From assembly GCA_937873135.1 (NCBI GenBank), contig CALMVQ010000113.1:1-64000 (forward strand): a stretch of 64,000 bases of DNA, given 5' to 3'. Under the pieces are notes generated by a model. It searched no databases. It was not told the DNA's origin and saw nothing but the letters and a program-made list of their open reading frames with translations. Origin of the DNA: an uncultured Scytonema sp. GTDB taxonomy: Bacteria > Cyanobacteriota > Cyanobacteriia > Cyanobacteriales > Nostocaceae. Shown here in pieces: positions 24,158 to 33,783 of the stretch. Position 1 is the stretch's first letter. Each line of letters starts with the position of its first letter. The translations under genes were made by a program, and so were the position numbers.

Positions 24158-26275
24158 TTACGGGGTTCCGTAGTAAATTCCTCTACCATTGGTACCAATG
24201 AAAACTAATCCAAATTGTTGCCTGCTAGCCTCCATCACAATTGGATCATCTCCGATCGCCTGAGTGCGAGCGCCAATACTTGTCCATGTTTCTCCACAAT
24301 CCAGTGACAGAAAGATTCCCTCGCCTAAACCAGCAACCTTACCATACAAATACAGCGCCCCAATTTTGCTTCCCATCGGTGGCTTGCCGATCGCGAATAA
24401 ATACGCTCTCTCCACCTTAGCAATCTTGGCAAACTTGACACCGCCATCTGTTGAGCGATAAAGCCCCTTCCAGTTGAGACTCACCCAAACTTCGTTGCTG
24501 ATTCCCGGAAATGTTTTGAGCATCGACCAACCTTCATTCGGCAAAGATGAGTTCACAATCCTAAAGGATGCGCCCCGGTCGATACTACGGTAGACTTGGC
24601 CGCCAGTATAGTAGTAAAATGTGTTACCATCGACTTTATCTGCTGCCAGTGGTTGACCCCAGTACCACGGTCCTTTTGGTCCACTAGGCAATCCCGATAC
24701 AGTACTCCACGAAGCTCCACCATCGGTTGTGCGAATAGGTTGCCCCTCACTGGGGATGACAACGAATAAGTTTGGGTGAGTCGCCGACATAGCTACACGC
24801 AGTGGTATTGTATTCTGCGGAAATGACGAAAACTTTGTCCAAGTCTGTCCGCCGTCTGTCGAAGTTGCTCCTGTATAGGTGTTGTTCCATCGGTTACCGC
24901 CGACACGTACCATTCGTAAAGGATTGCTTTCGCTGTAGGCAAGGCTGTAGGTATCCTGAAACCGGGGACTGTTCAAGCCACCCAACTGGAATGACGGGTA
25001 AGTATCTAGTCCCAAGCTATGGTTAAACCCATCTACATCAGCCACACCACTTAACAACAGCGATCCACTGGGAGGTGAGACGAGGGCAAAGCTTACCAAC
25101 TCCTCATGTCCTTTTTCATAGTTTAACCAGACAGACTGCTGCTCGTTGATGTTGTCTGTTTGCCATGTTCCGAACCAGTCAGTTAACCAAACTTTACCAG
25201 GAATTTTCGGATCGAATTCAATCGCTGAGGTGGCTGAGCCAAAATACCAGTCGTGCCACCAAGGGACTTGAGGCTTCAGTGTCTGCCTTTTCTGCTGCCA
25301 AGTAGCACCACCATTAGTAGATTGAAATACTCTACAATAATCTTCTGTTCGATTATACTGATCGTAAACGGTCAAAACATGATTGGGGTTCAGTGGATCT
25401 ACAGCAAGGGCATCGAATTGAGTTTTCGCGTTAGTTGGCGTAATATTGCGCCAAACCCCGTTTGCATATTTACTAACTCCTAAGGTGTGTGTCACATACA
25501 AGACTTCGGTGCTAGCGATCGCCATTCGATTCACACCTTTTGGACTTCCTGCTATTTTGCTCCAGGTAACACCCGTGTCAGTAGATTTATAGACTCCGTC
25601 TCCGTAGGCATTGGCATAAACAACACCAGACACCTTTTTATTAAACAAAATGCCTGCGATTCCAATATCTGCTTTAGGCTTTCCAGGGAATGACGTAACT
25701 TTAACCCATGTGACGCCAGCATCTAAAGACTTCCAAAGCCCATTCATCCGGGAACCAAAGAAAATCACCTTGGAATTAAATGGATTGACAGCCAGTCTTT
25801 CTCCCACCCATCGTTGAGTCTCGTTGCCCCCCATCGGCAAGTCTATCTTCAACTTAGTCCAGGTTTTGCCGCGATCTGAAGACTTAAAAATTGTCCCCAA
25901 GCCTGCCTTCTCTACATATTTGCCAGCTGCAATATAGACAATATTCGGGTTATTCGGGTCGAGTGCGAGTGCTTCTCCCCCATAATAGTTGCTCTGTTGC
26001 AACCCAAAGTGGTCAGTTAGGGGAATCCATCTGTGATCTACCGAATCCCAACGATAAAATCCACCTATATCCGTTTTAATGTATACTAGATCACGCTGTA
26101 GTGGATGCGGGTAAACGCCCGTAACATAACCACCTCCTCCCAAAGCAACATTACCCCAGTGATACCTTGATGTAACACTGCAAGTAGGCTTAAGGGGTGC
26201 AAGTGCTATGGCAGTAGCGATCGCAATTGTCGCAATGCATGTTGTTCCTAACGAAACCCAGAAACGGCGGCGCAT
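24158..26275 (-). CDS. GH74-like secreted glycoside hydrolase (tandem BNR/propeller repeats)
   Basis: The 705-residue protein has an N-terminal signal or anchor segment (about 9-28) and two seven-bladed-propeller halves with repeated SxDxGxTW blades (for example SSDRGKTW, STDTGVTW, STNGGATW). GGGGYVTGVYPHP, then YIKTDIGGFYRWD with Asp69, and SGVADVDGFNH with Asp413 match the two catalytic acids of GH74, enzymes that cut xyloglucan and related beta-1,4-glucans. The length fits. Because it lies in a polysaccharide assembly locus, it may trim or release the cell's own polymer. The substrate is an inference, since a non-catalytic propeller cannot be excluded. Confidence 0.78.
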   Translation of the reverse strand: MRRRFWVSLGTTCIATIAIATAIALAPLKPTCSVTSRYHWGNVALGGGGYVTGVYPHPLQRDLVYIKTDIGGFYRWDSVDHRWIPLTDHFGLQQSNYYGGEALALDPNNPNIVYIAAGKYVEKAGLGTIFKSSDRGKTWTKLKIDLPMGGNETQRWVGERLAVNPFNSKVIFFGSRMNGLWKSLDAGVTWVKVTSFPGKPKADIGIAGILFNKKVSGVVYANAYGDGVYKSTDTGVTWSKIAGSPKGVNRMAIASTEVLYVTHTLGVSKYANGVWRNITPTNAKTQFDALAVDPLNPNHVLTVYDQYNRTEDYCRVFQSTNGGATWQQKRQTLKPQVPWWHDWYFGSATSAIEFDPKIPGKVWLTDWFGTWQTDNINEQQSVWLNYEKGHEELVSFALVSPPSGSLLLSGVADVDGFNHSLGLDTYPSFQLGGLNSPRFQDTYSLAYSESNPLRMVRVGGNRWNNTYTGATSTDGGQTWTKFSSFPQNTIPLRVAMSATHPNLFVVIPSEGQPIRTTDGGASWSTVSGLPSGPKGPWYWGQPLAADKVDGNTFYYYTGGQVYRSIDRGASFRIVNSSLPNEGWSMLKTFPGISNEVWVSLNWKGLYRSTDGGVKFAKIAKVERAYLFAIGKPPMGSKIGALYLYGKVAGLGEGIFLSLDCGETWTSIGARTQAIGDDPIVMEASRQQFGLVFIGTNGRGIYYGTP

Positions 26276-26289
26276 ACGGATTGGCTAGA

Positions 26290-26387
26290 TTATCGACAAC
26301 ACAAGCCCACAGGCAAAGTAAACCAGAAAGTGCTACCTTGACCGAGAGTACTTTCGACGCCAATGATACCTTTATAATTATGAATTA
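26290..26387 (-). pseudogene. C-terminal remnant of a histidine kinase
   Basis: In one frame, ending at TAA 26290-26292, this reads [20 protein letters not shown]. That nearly repeats [20 protein letters not shown] at the end of the intact kinase at 21806-23395. Nothing upstream of it remains, because the GT2 gene's stop (26388-26390) comes next. It is therefore a leftover of a duplicated or rearranged kinase, wedged between the GT2 and GH74 genes. Confidence 0.75.
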
Positions 26388-27407
26388 TTATGACTGGTCT
26401 TGCAAGATACGACGTCTTTGTGTTGCCCCTGTACTTTTTAAAGCAAATGCCTCAATTTGACTGTAAAGTGACTGGGGCAGGAGCCAAAGGAAATAGGCAG
26501 CAGCCAAGCTGATTAGTGTACGGCGCGGCTCCTCAAGGAGAATACGCCAGTTCGTCGCCAAAGCTCGATTGACAAGTTCCACAGCCATTGAACTATCTTG
26601 CAGACGTACTGCCCTACGAGCTAAATAGCGCAACTGATAAGCTCTAGCCAGCGTTTCCCTTTGATTAACTATTTCTGGAGCATAGGAGCGTGTCTTTTCA
26701 ATCACCTTTTCCCAAGAATCTAACTGCTTGAGCATATTTGCTGAAAGTCCGCCTGAATTCACTCGGTACAAAGTTAGAGCTTCAGAAATGCCTTCTATTT
26801 GCCAATCAGTCTGAATGGAAATGCGAATCCAGCATTCGATGTCCTCCGATTGGCGGAAGTGTTCATCAAAGTAAAAATCCTCTACACAACCGTGAAGATT
26901 ATCTTGGAATTTAATTGCTTCAAAAACTTCAGAGCGAACCATCGGAGCCGAACCATTGCCAACTGGATTGCGGCAAAGTAAATAAGGTGTAGTGATTCCT
27001 TTGAGCTTAGGCATCTGATAAGTACCTAAGGGTTTTCCAACTTCGTTGATAAAAGCAGAGCGGCTAAAGCTAACACCGACGGCAGGCGAATTCTCTAGGT
27101 GAGCAATCTGTTTTTCGAGCTTTTCTGGCAACCAAAGATCATCTCCATCTAAAAAAGCTAAATATTCTCCTTGAGCATGGCGTATACCTGTATTCCTAGC
27201 TCCTGCTAATCCTCGGTTTTCCTGGTGAATGATTTTAATTCTATGGTCTGTGAATTGCTGACAAATCTCTATACTCTTATCTGGAGTTGCATCATCGATA
27301 ATGAGAATCTCGAAATTTTTATAAGTTTGCTCGAGAACTGATTGCAGCGTAGTAGCTATATAATTCTCGACTCCGTATACTGGAATAATTACAGAAACTT
27401 TTTTCAT
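26388..27407 (-). CDS. GT2-family glycosyltransferase
   Basis: The 339-residue protein has a GT-A fold: [51 protein letters not shown] and [15 protein letters not shown], where the metal-binding Asp residues sit in LDGDD. It would transfer a sugar from a nucleotide donor to the growing lipid-linked repeat unit. The C-terminal 70 residues contain a hydrophobic stretch ([18 protein letters not shown]) that may touch the membrane. A copy of the repeated upstream block lies about 70 bases before its start. It is more distant from the two other GT2 proteins of the locus than they are from each other. Confidence 0.88.
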   Translation of the reverse strand: MKKVSVIIPVYGVENYIATTLQSVLEQTYKNFEILIIDDATPDKSIEICQQFTDHRIKIIHQENRGLAGARNTGIRHAQGEYLAFLDGDDLWLPEKLEKQIAHLENSPAVGVSFSRSAFINEVGKPLGTYQMPKLKGITTPYLLCRNPVGNGSAPMVRSEVFEAIKFQDNLHGCVEDFYFDEHFRQSEDIECWIRISIQTDWQIEGISEALTLYRVNSGGLSANMLKQLDSWEKVIEKTRSYAPEIVNQRETLARAYQLRYLARRAVRLQDSSMAVELVNRALATNWRILLEEPRRTLISLAAAYFLWLLPQSLYSQIEAFALKSTGATQRRRILQDQS

Positions 27408-27472
27408 AAATGAAGACCGACTTTGTTTGAGTCAAGATCTCAGGTTGTACTACTAGTAACGTAATCTCTAAT

Positions 27473-27563
27473 ACAGTCATGAAAACACTACCTACTGGCT
27501 ATGATCGCCTTAGTGGCTGATACCATCCAAACGGAGTGTGAGAATCGTCCACCTGGCTATCCA
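27473..27563 (-). promoter_or_regulatory. Polysaccharide-locus upstream block, copy B
   Basis: This copy lies between the GT2 gene at 26388 and the GT4 gene at 27590, about 70 bases before the GT2 start. It shares ACAGTCATGAAAACACTACC, ACTGGCTATGATCGCC, ACCATCC and CGTCCACCTGGCTATCC with the other two. It has the least regular central hairpin of the three. Confidence 0.5.
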
Positions 27564-27589
27564 CCTGGTTATTGGCTCGAGCCTAACTG

Positions 27590-29020
27590 CTAAGTTTGTA
27601 AGAGAAAGTCACGGAGTTGCTTGCCAATAGCCTCAGGCGAAAAGCAGTTAGAAGCCCGATTGCGAGCAAGTTTACCCAACTCGTCCCCCCAAGCGGAATC
27701 ATCCAAAACGCGACAGAGCGCCAACGCCAGTGCCGTTGCGTTACCACGTGGCACGACTAGCCCACCTGAAGCCTCGCCCTCCTCAAGAATGTCGGGCACG
27801 CCAGGAGCATCAGCTGCGACTACAGGCAAACCGCAAGCCATTGCCTCAACTGGCGCGACTGGAAAGCCTTCTTGTCGGGAAGGGAGGGTATAAACGTTAG
27901 CAGCACAGAGGTATTGCTGAATCCTGGTGCGATCGCGCACAAATTCGTCTACCCAAATCACCCCCCGCAGTTGCAGAGCTTCTATAAGCTGGCGCAGTTT
28001 GTTCGCATCGCTGCCCGTTCCCACTAACAGCAACTGTAGCTTTGTCTCTTGACGTTGAGAGCAAATTTGATTCCACGCGTCCAATAGGACATCCAATCCC
28101 TTGCGCTCTATCTCGACACGCCCGTGCCATACTACCACCTTAGCATCAAGTGGGATACCGAGCGCCGCCCGTGCCTCTTCGCGGCTGATCCCACCCCATG
28201 TTGCCACATTTAATGGGTTGAAAATACGAGCTACCCTAGCAGGCGATACACCATACGAGGCATTTACTCGTTGAATCTCGGTTTTCGTCGGAATAATTAA
28301 GCCGGAACATCTCCTCATTGCCTGTAGACGCAGAGGATATTCAAGTAAGCTTTGCTGCAAGTCACCTCCTTGGAAGGTAGCAAACACTGGCAAACGCATC
28401 AATTGCCCTAAAAGCACGCAAGCGTCGAAGCGGGCATATTCATACTCCTGACACAAAATAGCATTGCAACCCTCACGCCGTAGTTCGCGAGCAAGTAACA
28501 TCAAAGGCGTAGATAAGTAAGAGCCTAAATTCTTGACTACATCCTTAAATGTGACTAATAGGGAAGGGCGCGTATTTTGAGTGGCGTAGACATCGCTGAA
28601 CTTTTCGTTCTTACTTACCCCATAAACGTTCAGCGCTTGGCGACGAACACCACGGTAAGTACGGTAAATTTTTGTAGTAGGTAATAGACATATACTAGCA
28701 CCAGTTGGCTTATGTGTAAAGCGTGATGGTGCAGTAACATTTGCGGAAAAACAAAATAGCACTGTCCGCACACCAACTAGCTGCAGAGCATCAATGTACC
28801 CAAACATCCAGCTACCCATAAACTCGTTACAGAAAGCCTCGAATGATACTCCAATGGTGTCTAAAAAGTCTTCGATCAGATCGCCATAAGGTAGTAGAGC
28901 AACTGTCGGCTTTGACAGAGTGTTCGCTTTTAGCAAGCGATCGCTGTTATTTTCGTCTGGTTGAGAACTGGGTATTAACAAGTCAGGTGAAGTACTAAGC
29001 AAATTTGAAATGTTTTTCAT
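27590..29020 (-). CDS. GT4-family glycosyltransferase
   Basis: The 476-residue protein is a GT-B enzyme. The C-terminal half has VVWHGRVEIERKGLDVLL, LLLVGTGSDANKL and EGFPVAPVEAMACGLPVVAA with the E-x7-E donor-binding motif, followed by GVPDILEEGEASGGLVVPRG. The N-terminal half (PTVALLPYGDLIEDFLDTIG, SWMFGYIDALQLVGVRTVLF) is the acceptor domain. Its paralogue at 31074-32471 is similar along the whole length. Its start overlaps the stop of the upstream GT2 gene by four bases, so the two are coupled. Donor and acceptor are unknown. Confidence 0.9.
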   Translation of the reverse strand: MKNISNLLSTSPDLLIPSSQPDENNSDRLLKANTLSKPTVALLPYGDLIEDFLDTIGVSFEAFCNEFMGSWMFGYIDALQLVGVRTVLFCFSANVTAPSRFTHKPTGASICLLPTTKIYRTYRGVRRQALNVYGVSKNEKFSDVYATQNTRPSLLVTFKDVVKNLGSYLSTPLMLLARELRREGCNAILCQEYEYARFDACVLLGQLMRLPVFATFQGGDLQQSLLEYPLRLQAMRRCSGLIIPTKTEIQRVNASYGVSPARVARIFNPLNVATWGGISREEARAALGIPLDAKVVVWHGRVEIERKGLDVLLDAWNQICSQRQETKLQLLLVGTGSDANKLRQLIEALQLRGVIWVDEFVRDRTRIQQYLCAANVYTLPSRQEGFPVAPVEAMACGLPVVAADAPGVPDILEEGEASGGLVVPRGNATALALALCRVLDDSAWGDELGKLARNRASNCFSPEAIGKQLRDFLLQT

Positions 29021-29994
29021 CGTTGGAGTAGAGGCTGACGATTTGCACGAATTTTGCTGAGAAACTGGAGAAGGTTGTTAGTCATTTCCGGTGAGAATAT
29101 TCGTAACAATAGAAACTTGAGTACTAGCTTTTGAAATCTTCTGTTTAGTAAAGTCTGCGGCTGTAAACGAATTGCCATCCACAAGTGCTGCTCAGCCTGT
29201 TTGACTCCACTCATATCAGTGCTGTGCTTCAGATATAAATCTGCACAATATTTGTGAAAACTTGTAAAGCTTTGATTTTTCAGATATTGAAGTTCTGGTG
29301 GAGCCGAGCGATATGCCTTTTCAAGCGTTATAAGACTTGCTTGCTTCATCACCTCTACTTTAGAGGACATTGCTCCTGTAGAGCGACGATAGTAAATTTG
29401 GTGCTTGGGAACGACAACAAAATGCCAATGAAGCGCTAGCCGCAACCAATAGTCCCAATCTTCACAAGATTTAAGTGCCGGATCGAACTCTCCTGTTAAG
29501 TCGATCGCTTGCTTGCGAATCAAAGTATTTGAGCCGTTATAAATAAAATCACCAACTAACAGGTTGGCATAAACGTTACCTTCAAAGAATACGGGTTCAC
29601 TAGGATGGAAAGATAAAGAGTGTCCTTTCTCCTCCATGAAATAAATCCAGCTGTAAGCAACTCCTGCATTTGGATGCTGTTGCAAGGCTGCTAATTGTAG
29701 TTCTAACTTATCAGGTGTCCATAAGTCATCGGCATCGAGAAAGGCAATAAACTCTCCAGTGGCATGAGAGATACCACGATTGCGAGCCACTGGTAAACCA
29801 CCATTGCTGTAGGAGAAAATTTTGATCCGGGGATCATCGACTGTATTTAGTAATTCTACAGTTCTGTCAGTCGAACCATCATTAATGACTACGATCTCAA
29901 AATTTGAGAAGCTTTGTTGCTGAACTGATGCAATTGTTTCTAATATTGTTCTCTCCGCATTGTAGGCTGGAATAATGACAGATATGGTTACCAT
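29017..29994 (-). CDS. GT2-family glycosyltransferase (paralogue A)
   Basis: The 325-residue protein has SVIIPAYNAERTILETIASV, INDGSTDRTVELL, ARNRGISHATGEFIAFLDAD and DLWTPDKLELQLAALQQHP, the GT-A catalytic core. It closely matches the neighbouring GT2 gene (30041), most strongly over the first 130 residues, so the pair arose by duplication. It overlaps the GT4 gene downstream by four bases. The C-terminal third diverges between the pair, which may mean different acceptors. Confidence 0.88.
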   Translation of the reverse strand: MVTISVIIPAYNAERTILETIASVQQQSFSNFEIVVINDGSTDRTVELLNTVDDPRIKIFSYSNGGLPVARNRGISHATGEFIAFLDADDLWTPDKLELQLAALQQHPNAGVAYSWIYFMEEKGHSLSFHPSEPVFFEGNVYANLLVGDFIYNGSNTLIRKQAIDLTGEFDPALKSCEDWDYWLRLALHWHFVVVPKHQIYYRRSTGAMSSKVEVMKQASLITLEKAYRSAPPELQYLKNQSFTSFHKYCADLYLKHSTDMSGVKQAEQHLWMAIRLQPQTLLNRRFQKLVLKFLLLRIFSPEMTNNLLQFLSKIRANRQPLLQR

Positions 29995-30040
29995 TGCAGC
30001 TTTGGCTCCTCAAAAAAATTTAGGTCATGATTTATGATAG

Positions 30041-30982
30041 TTATGATATTGCTGGTAATTTTAGTGATGAAAGCTGGAGAACTACCCACCTTTTGATAAA
30101 CCATTTAATCAGATTATGAGTGTATTTTTCTAGTAATAGTTTAGGATTTAAAGTGATGGCTTTCCACAATTTATGACCACCACAACTCAGATCACTAATA
30201 TTAAGACTGTATTGCAAAATTTTTTCTGCACAATAGCGGTAAACCCAAGCCAAACTCTGATTTTTCAGATAGTTAAGTTCTGAAGGAGTTGCTTGATATA
30301 CCTTTTCAAACATTACAAGTTGTTGTTTTTCTATGCCATCAATTTTGGACGACATTCCTCCTGAAGATTGACGGTAGAGAATTTGGTGTTTGGGAACGAC
30401 AACAAAAGATGAATGGGCTGCCAGTCGTATCCAATAATCCCAATCCGCACAATGAGGGAATGCAGAATCAAACTCTCCTGTTGACTCAATAGCCTGTTTA
30501 GAAATCAAAGGATTCGATCCGCTTGCCAGAAAATTATTGACTAACAACTGAGCATAAACATTACCTTCAAAGAATGCAGGCTCACCTGGGGATAAAGATG
30601 CTCCCCGATCATCCATAAAAGAAGTCCAGCTATAAGCAACTCCTGCATTTGGATGCTGTTGCAAGGCTGTCAGTTGTAGTTCCAACTTATCAGATGTCCA
30701 TAAGTCATCGGCATCGAGAAAGGCAATAAATTCTCCAGTGGCATGAGAGATCCCACGATTGCGAGCCACACAAACTCCACCATTCTCATAAGAGAAAATT
30801 TTCAGGCGTTTATCTGCGACACTATGAAGTAATTCTAGAGTGCGATCGCTTGAGCCATCGTTAATCAAAATCATCTCAAAATTAGAGAAGGTTTGTTGCT
30901 GAACTGATGCGATCGTTTCTAAGATAGTGCGTTCAGCATTGTATGCTGGAATGATAACTGAAACTAAAGGATCTGGGTGCAT
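30041..30982 (-). CDS. GT2-family glycosyltransferase (paralogue B)
   Basis: From ATG at 30982 the protein begins HPDPLVSVIIPAYNAERT, like its paralogue, and has 313 residues. A longer start at 31018 would add 12 residues with no family match, and AAGGT lies seven bases before the shorter ATG. Catalytic motifs are INDGSSDRTLELL and ARNRGISHATGEFIAFLDAD. It lies between GT4 paralogue B and GT2 paralogue A. Confidence 0.85.
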   Translation of the reverse strand: MHPDPLVSVIIPAYNAERTILETIASVQQQTFSNFEMILINDGSSDRTLELLHSVADKRLKIFSYENGGVCVARNRGISHATGEFIAFLDADDLWTSDKLELQLTALQQHPNAGVAYSWTSFMDDRGASLSPGEPAFFEGNVYAQLLVNNFLASGSNPLISKQAIESTGEFDSAFPHCADWDYWIRLAAHSSFVVVPKHQILYRQSSGGMSSKIDGIEKQQLVMFEKVYQATPSELNYLKNQSLAWVYRYCAEKILQYSLNISDLSCGGHKLWKAITLNPKLLLEKYTHNLIKWFIKRWVVLQLSSLKLPAIS

Positions 30983-31073
30983 ATGGTGTACCTTGACAAG
31001 ATTAAAACTTAGCCACATGGTTTCAAAGAAGCATTAGATAAAGCACTTTCAAATGCTTTCAAGTCTCTGTTTT

Positions 31074-32471
31074 TTATACCTTCTGGGTTAAGAGAAAGTC
31101 ACGTAGTTGTCTGCCAATCGCCTCAAGAGAAAAGCATTCCTCTGCCCGACATCGAGCAAGCTTGCCCAACTTGTGTCCCCAAGCTTCATCGTCAATAACC
31201 CGAGCCAGTGCAGAAGCAAGTGCTGCCGCATCATCGCGTGGCACTACTAATCCACCTGAAGCCTCACCTTTCTCGAAGATATCAGGTACACCTTGAGCAT
31301 CAGTTGCTACCACGGGTAGACTGCAAGCCATTGCTTCAATCGGGGCTACGGGAAAGCCTTCCTTTCGAGATGAAAGAGTATAAACGTCGGCAGCAGAAAG
31401 GTATTGCTGAATCATGTTGCGATCGCGTACATATTCATCTATCCATAAGACGCCTTGTAACTGCATATTATCGATCATCTGGTGGAGTTTGCTCGCATCG
31501 CTGCCCGTCCCCACCAGCAGCAGCCGTAGATCTTTACCAGAGTGATCGCAGCAGATTTGATTCCAAGCCTCTAGCAGGACGTCCAGCCCCTTGCTCCAGA
31601 TCTCCATGCGTCCGTGATACACTACTACGCGAGCATGAGTTGAAATACCAAGCGCCGCCCGTGCCTTGTCACGGTTGATACCACGCCATGTTGCCACGTC
31701 CATTGGGTTGAAAATACGGGCTACTTTAGTAGACGGCACGCCGTAGCTTGCACACACCCGTTGGAGCTCGGTTTGGGTAGCGATGATTAAGCCAGATCCT
31801 GCTCGCATTGCCAGCCAGCGTGAAGGGTATTCGATGATACTCTGTATTTTTTCACCTCCTTGGAAAGTGGCGAATACAGGTAGACGCATGAACTTCCCCA
31901 AAAGCACGCAAGTGTCGAAGCGTACAGACTCATAATCCTGACATAAAATGGCATCACAGCCCTCGCGCCTTAACTCCTTGGCGAGCAACCACAGTGGCGT
32001 AGATAGGTAAGAGCCTAAGCTTTTGATTGAGTCTTTGATTGCTTCCAATCGGGAACGGTGGGTGCTACCTGTAGGTTGAACATCGCTAACGTTCTTCTTG
32101 ATCCTCCCCCCGGAAACGTCAACTGCTTGACGTCGAATAGCACGATAGGCACGGTAGATCTTGGGTGAAGGTAGTACGCACACTGTAGCACCAGTGGGCA
32201 CATGCTTAAAGCGTACCGTTTCGGAAAAGCGGGACGAAAAGAAGAACAATACCGTTCGCACACCAGCTAGTTGCAGAGCATCAATGTAGTTGAACATCCA
32301 GCCACCCGTTAACTCATTGCAAAAAGTCTCAAGGGAAACCCCAATGGTGTCGAAAAAGTCCTCGAATAGGTCACAGCAAGGCAGCAAAGCAACAGTCGGC
32401 TGAGGTAGACTACTTATGGGGAACGAAGAGTGATCGCCTTCTTTAAGATTTTCTGGGACTGAGTTAATCAT
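31074..32471 (-). CDS. GT4-family glycosyltransferase (paralogue B)
   Basis: The 465-residue protein is a full-length GT-B enzyme and aligns end to end with the GT4 at 27590: PTVALLPCCDLFEDFFDTIG, GWMFNYIDALQLAGVRTVLF, VVYHGRMEIWSKGLDVLL and EGFPVAPIEAMACSLPVVAT. The loop around 140-155 differs most. It is the first glycosyltransferase after the flippase gene, with a 23-base gap, so it is probably in the same transcript. The order GT4-GT2-GT2-GT4 on one strand suggests rearrangement after duplication. Confidence 0.9.
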   Translation of the reverse strand: MINSVPENLKEGDHSSFPISSLPQPTVALLPCCDLFEDFFDTIGVSLETFCNELTGGWMFNYIDALQLAGVRTVLFFFSSRFSETVRFKHVPTGATVCVLPSPKIYRAYRAIRRQAVDVSGGRIKKNVSDVQPTGSTHRSRLEAIKDSIKSLGSYLSTPLWLLAKELRREGCDAILCQDYESVRFDTCVLLGKFMRLPVFATFQGGEKIQSIIEYPSRWLAMRAGSGLIIATQTELQRVCASYGVPSTKVARIFNPMDVATWRGINRDKARAALGISTHARVVVYHGRMEIWSKGLDVLLEAWNQICCDHSGKDLRLLLVGTGSDASKLHQMIDNMQLQGVLWIDEYVRDRNMIQQYLSAADVYTLSSRKEGFPVAPIEAMACSLPVVATDAQGVPDIFEKGEASGGLVVPRDDAAALASALARVIDDEAWGHKLGKLARCRAEECFSLEAIGRQLRDFLLTQKV

Positions 32472-32494
32472 GTAGTTATCAATCGCTGTCGGAT

Positions 32495-33778
32495 TTATAA
32501 TTTTTGCTCAAGTGAGAAAGATGAATTTTTACTGAAGACATATTTAATAGCCCATATACTGAAGATAGATTGCAACATGACTTGACAAATTAATACTGAT
32601 ATCGCTACACCAAAGATTCCCCATTTCACAGCTACTAGTAGGGAAATTGCGAAGATCACTGTATAAATCAAATTCCAGTAGAGAACGATTTGTGTTGCAC
32701 CAACTGCCTTGAGTAGTAGATAAGTTGCATTAGCAACAGGAAGCGGTAGCGCTGAGAGACAGATAAGTACTAAGATAGGAACTGCCGTTGCCCATTTTTG
32801 CCCAAAAATAATTGGCACATAGAATGGAGCTAAACTCGACTGTATCAAAATGAGTGGAACTACGATTACGACAGTTGATTTGAGACTATTAAAAAATTTA
32901 TCTTTAAGCTGTAGAAAGTTTCCCCGAACCTCACAAAGATGGGGGAATAAAGCCGAAGTAAATGCACCCATTACATTCTGACTGATTCCTAATCCAGCAT
33001 TAAAAGCAAAATAGTATATTCCTAAAGCATCAATTCCCAAAAAACGTCCAATTATTAAGTAATCTATATTACCTCTTACTTTACCGAGTAACTCAACGCC
33101 CAGTAAATCTTTGCTATAGTTAGTGATTTCTTGCCATCGATTAAGCTGGAATAACTTGGGAGATCGCCACGGATGATTCATGTTATTGATTACAATCCAT
33201 ACTGGCGTCGTTAGAACTGTGGACAAGACTACAGCCCACATTCCTAGACCCAATAGCGCTAAACTTACAGTGAGAATATTGCTTAATATAGACTGGGTGA
33301 CGTTACATAATGCCGTAATCTTTAGTCGGTTGTCTCGTTGAATAAGTGCAGACTGAACCATGAAGAACGGCAGCATTAAGTAGACTAAAGCGAGAACGCA
33401 AATAGGCACTACGACTTGGTTATCTTTATAAAACCAAGCAATTGGAAAAGCAGCAATACATTGAATAATAAAAAGTAAGCCACACAAAATCCAATTCAGC
33501 CAATATGATGTATCACAAATTACTTTTAAATCCTGTTCATCTGCCTGAATAATCTTAGCTCCAATACCATATCTGAGGGTGAAAACAGTTGTAAATTCAT
33601 ATGTAGTCAAAACGACTGATACAAGTCCGTAATCGTGGGGACTAAACATGCGAGCTAAAGTAAACGTTGTCCCCAAACGGAAGATCCGATTTGCTAACTC
33701 CGCCCCCCCTAGCCAACCAACATTACGAATAAATTGACCTGATAATTTCTGCTTCAGCTTATTGATCATCATTACCAA
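32495..33778 (-). CDS. Wzx-type oligosaccharide flippase
   Basis: The 427-residue protein is a polysaccharide exporter of the MATE/MOP superfamily with about 12 membrane segments. It starts RNVGWLGGAELANRIFRLGT, then FTLARMFSPHDYGLVSVV, a usual beginning of Wzx/RfbX proteins. It should move undecaprenyl-linked repeat units from the cytoplasmic to the periplasmic face. It lies five bases after the Wzy-type gene and 23 bases before the GT4 paralogue, so the genes form one operon-like run. Confidence 0.88.
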   Translation of the reverse strand: MVMMINKLKQKLSGQFIRNVGWLGGAELANRIFRLGTTFTLARMFSPHDYGLVSVVLTTYEFTTVFTLRYGIGAKIIQADEQDLKVICDTSYWLNWILCGLLFIIQCIAAFPIAWFYKDNQVVVPICVLALVYLMLPFFMVQSALIQRDNRLKITALCNVTQSILSNILTVSLALLGLGMWAVVLSTVLTTPVWIVINNMNHPWRSPKLFQLNRWQEITNYSKDLLGVELLGKVRGNIDYLIIGRFLGIDALGIYYFAFNAGLGISQNVMGAFTSALFPHLCEVRGNFLQLKDKFFNSLKSTVVIVVPLILIQSSLAPFYVPIIFGQKWATAVPILVLICLSALPLPVANATYLLLKAVGATQIVLYWNLIYTVIFAISLLVAVKWGIFGVAISVLICQVMLQSIFSIWAIKYVFSKNSSFSLEQKL

Positions 33779-33783
33779 TATAA

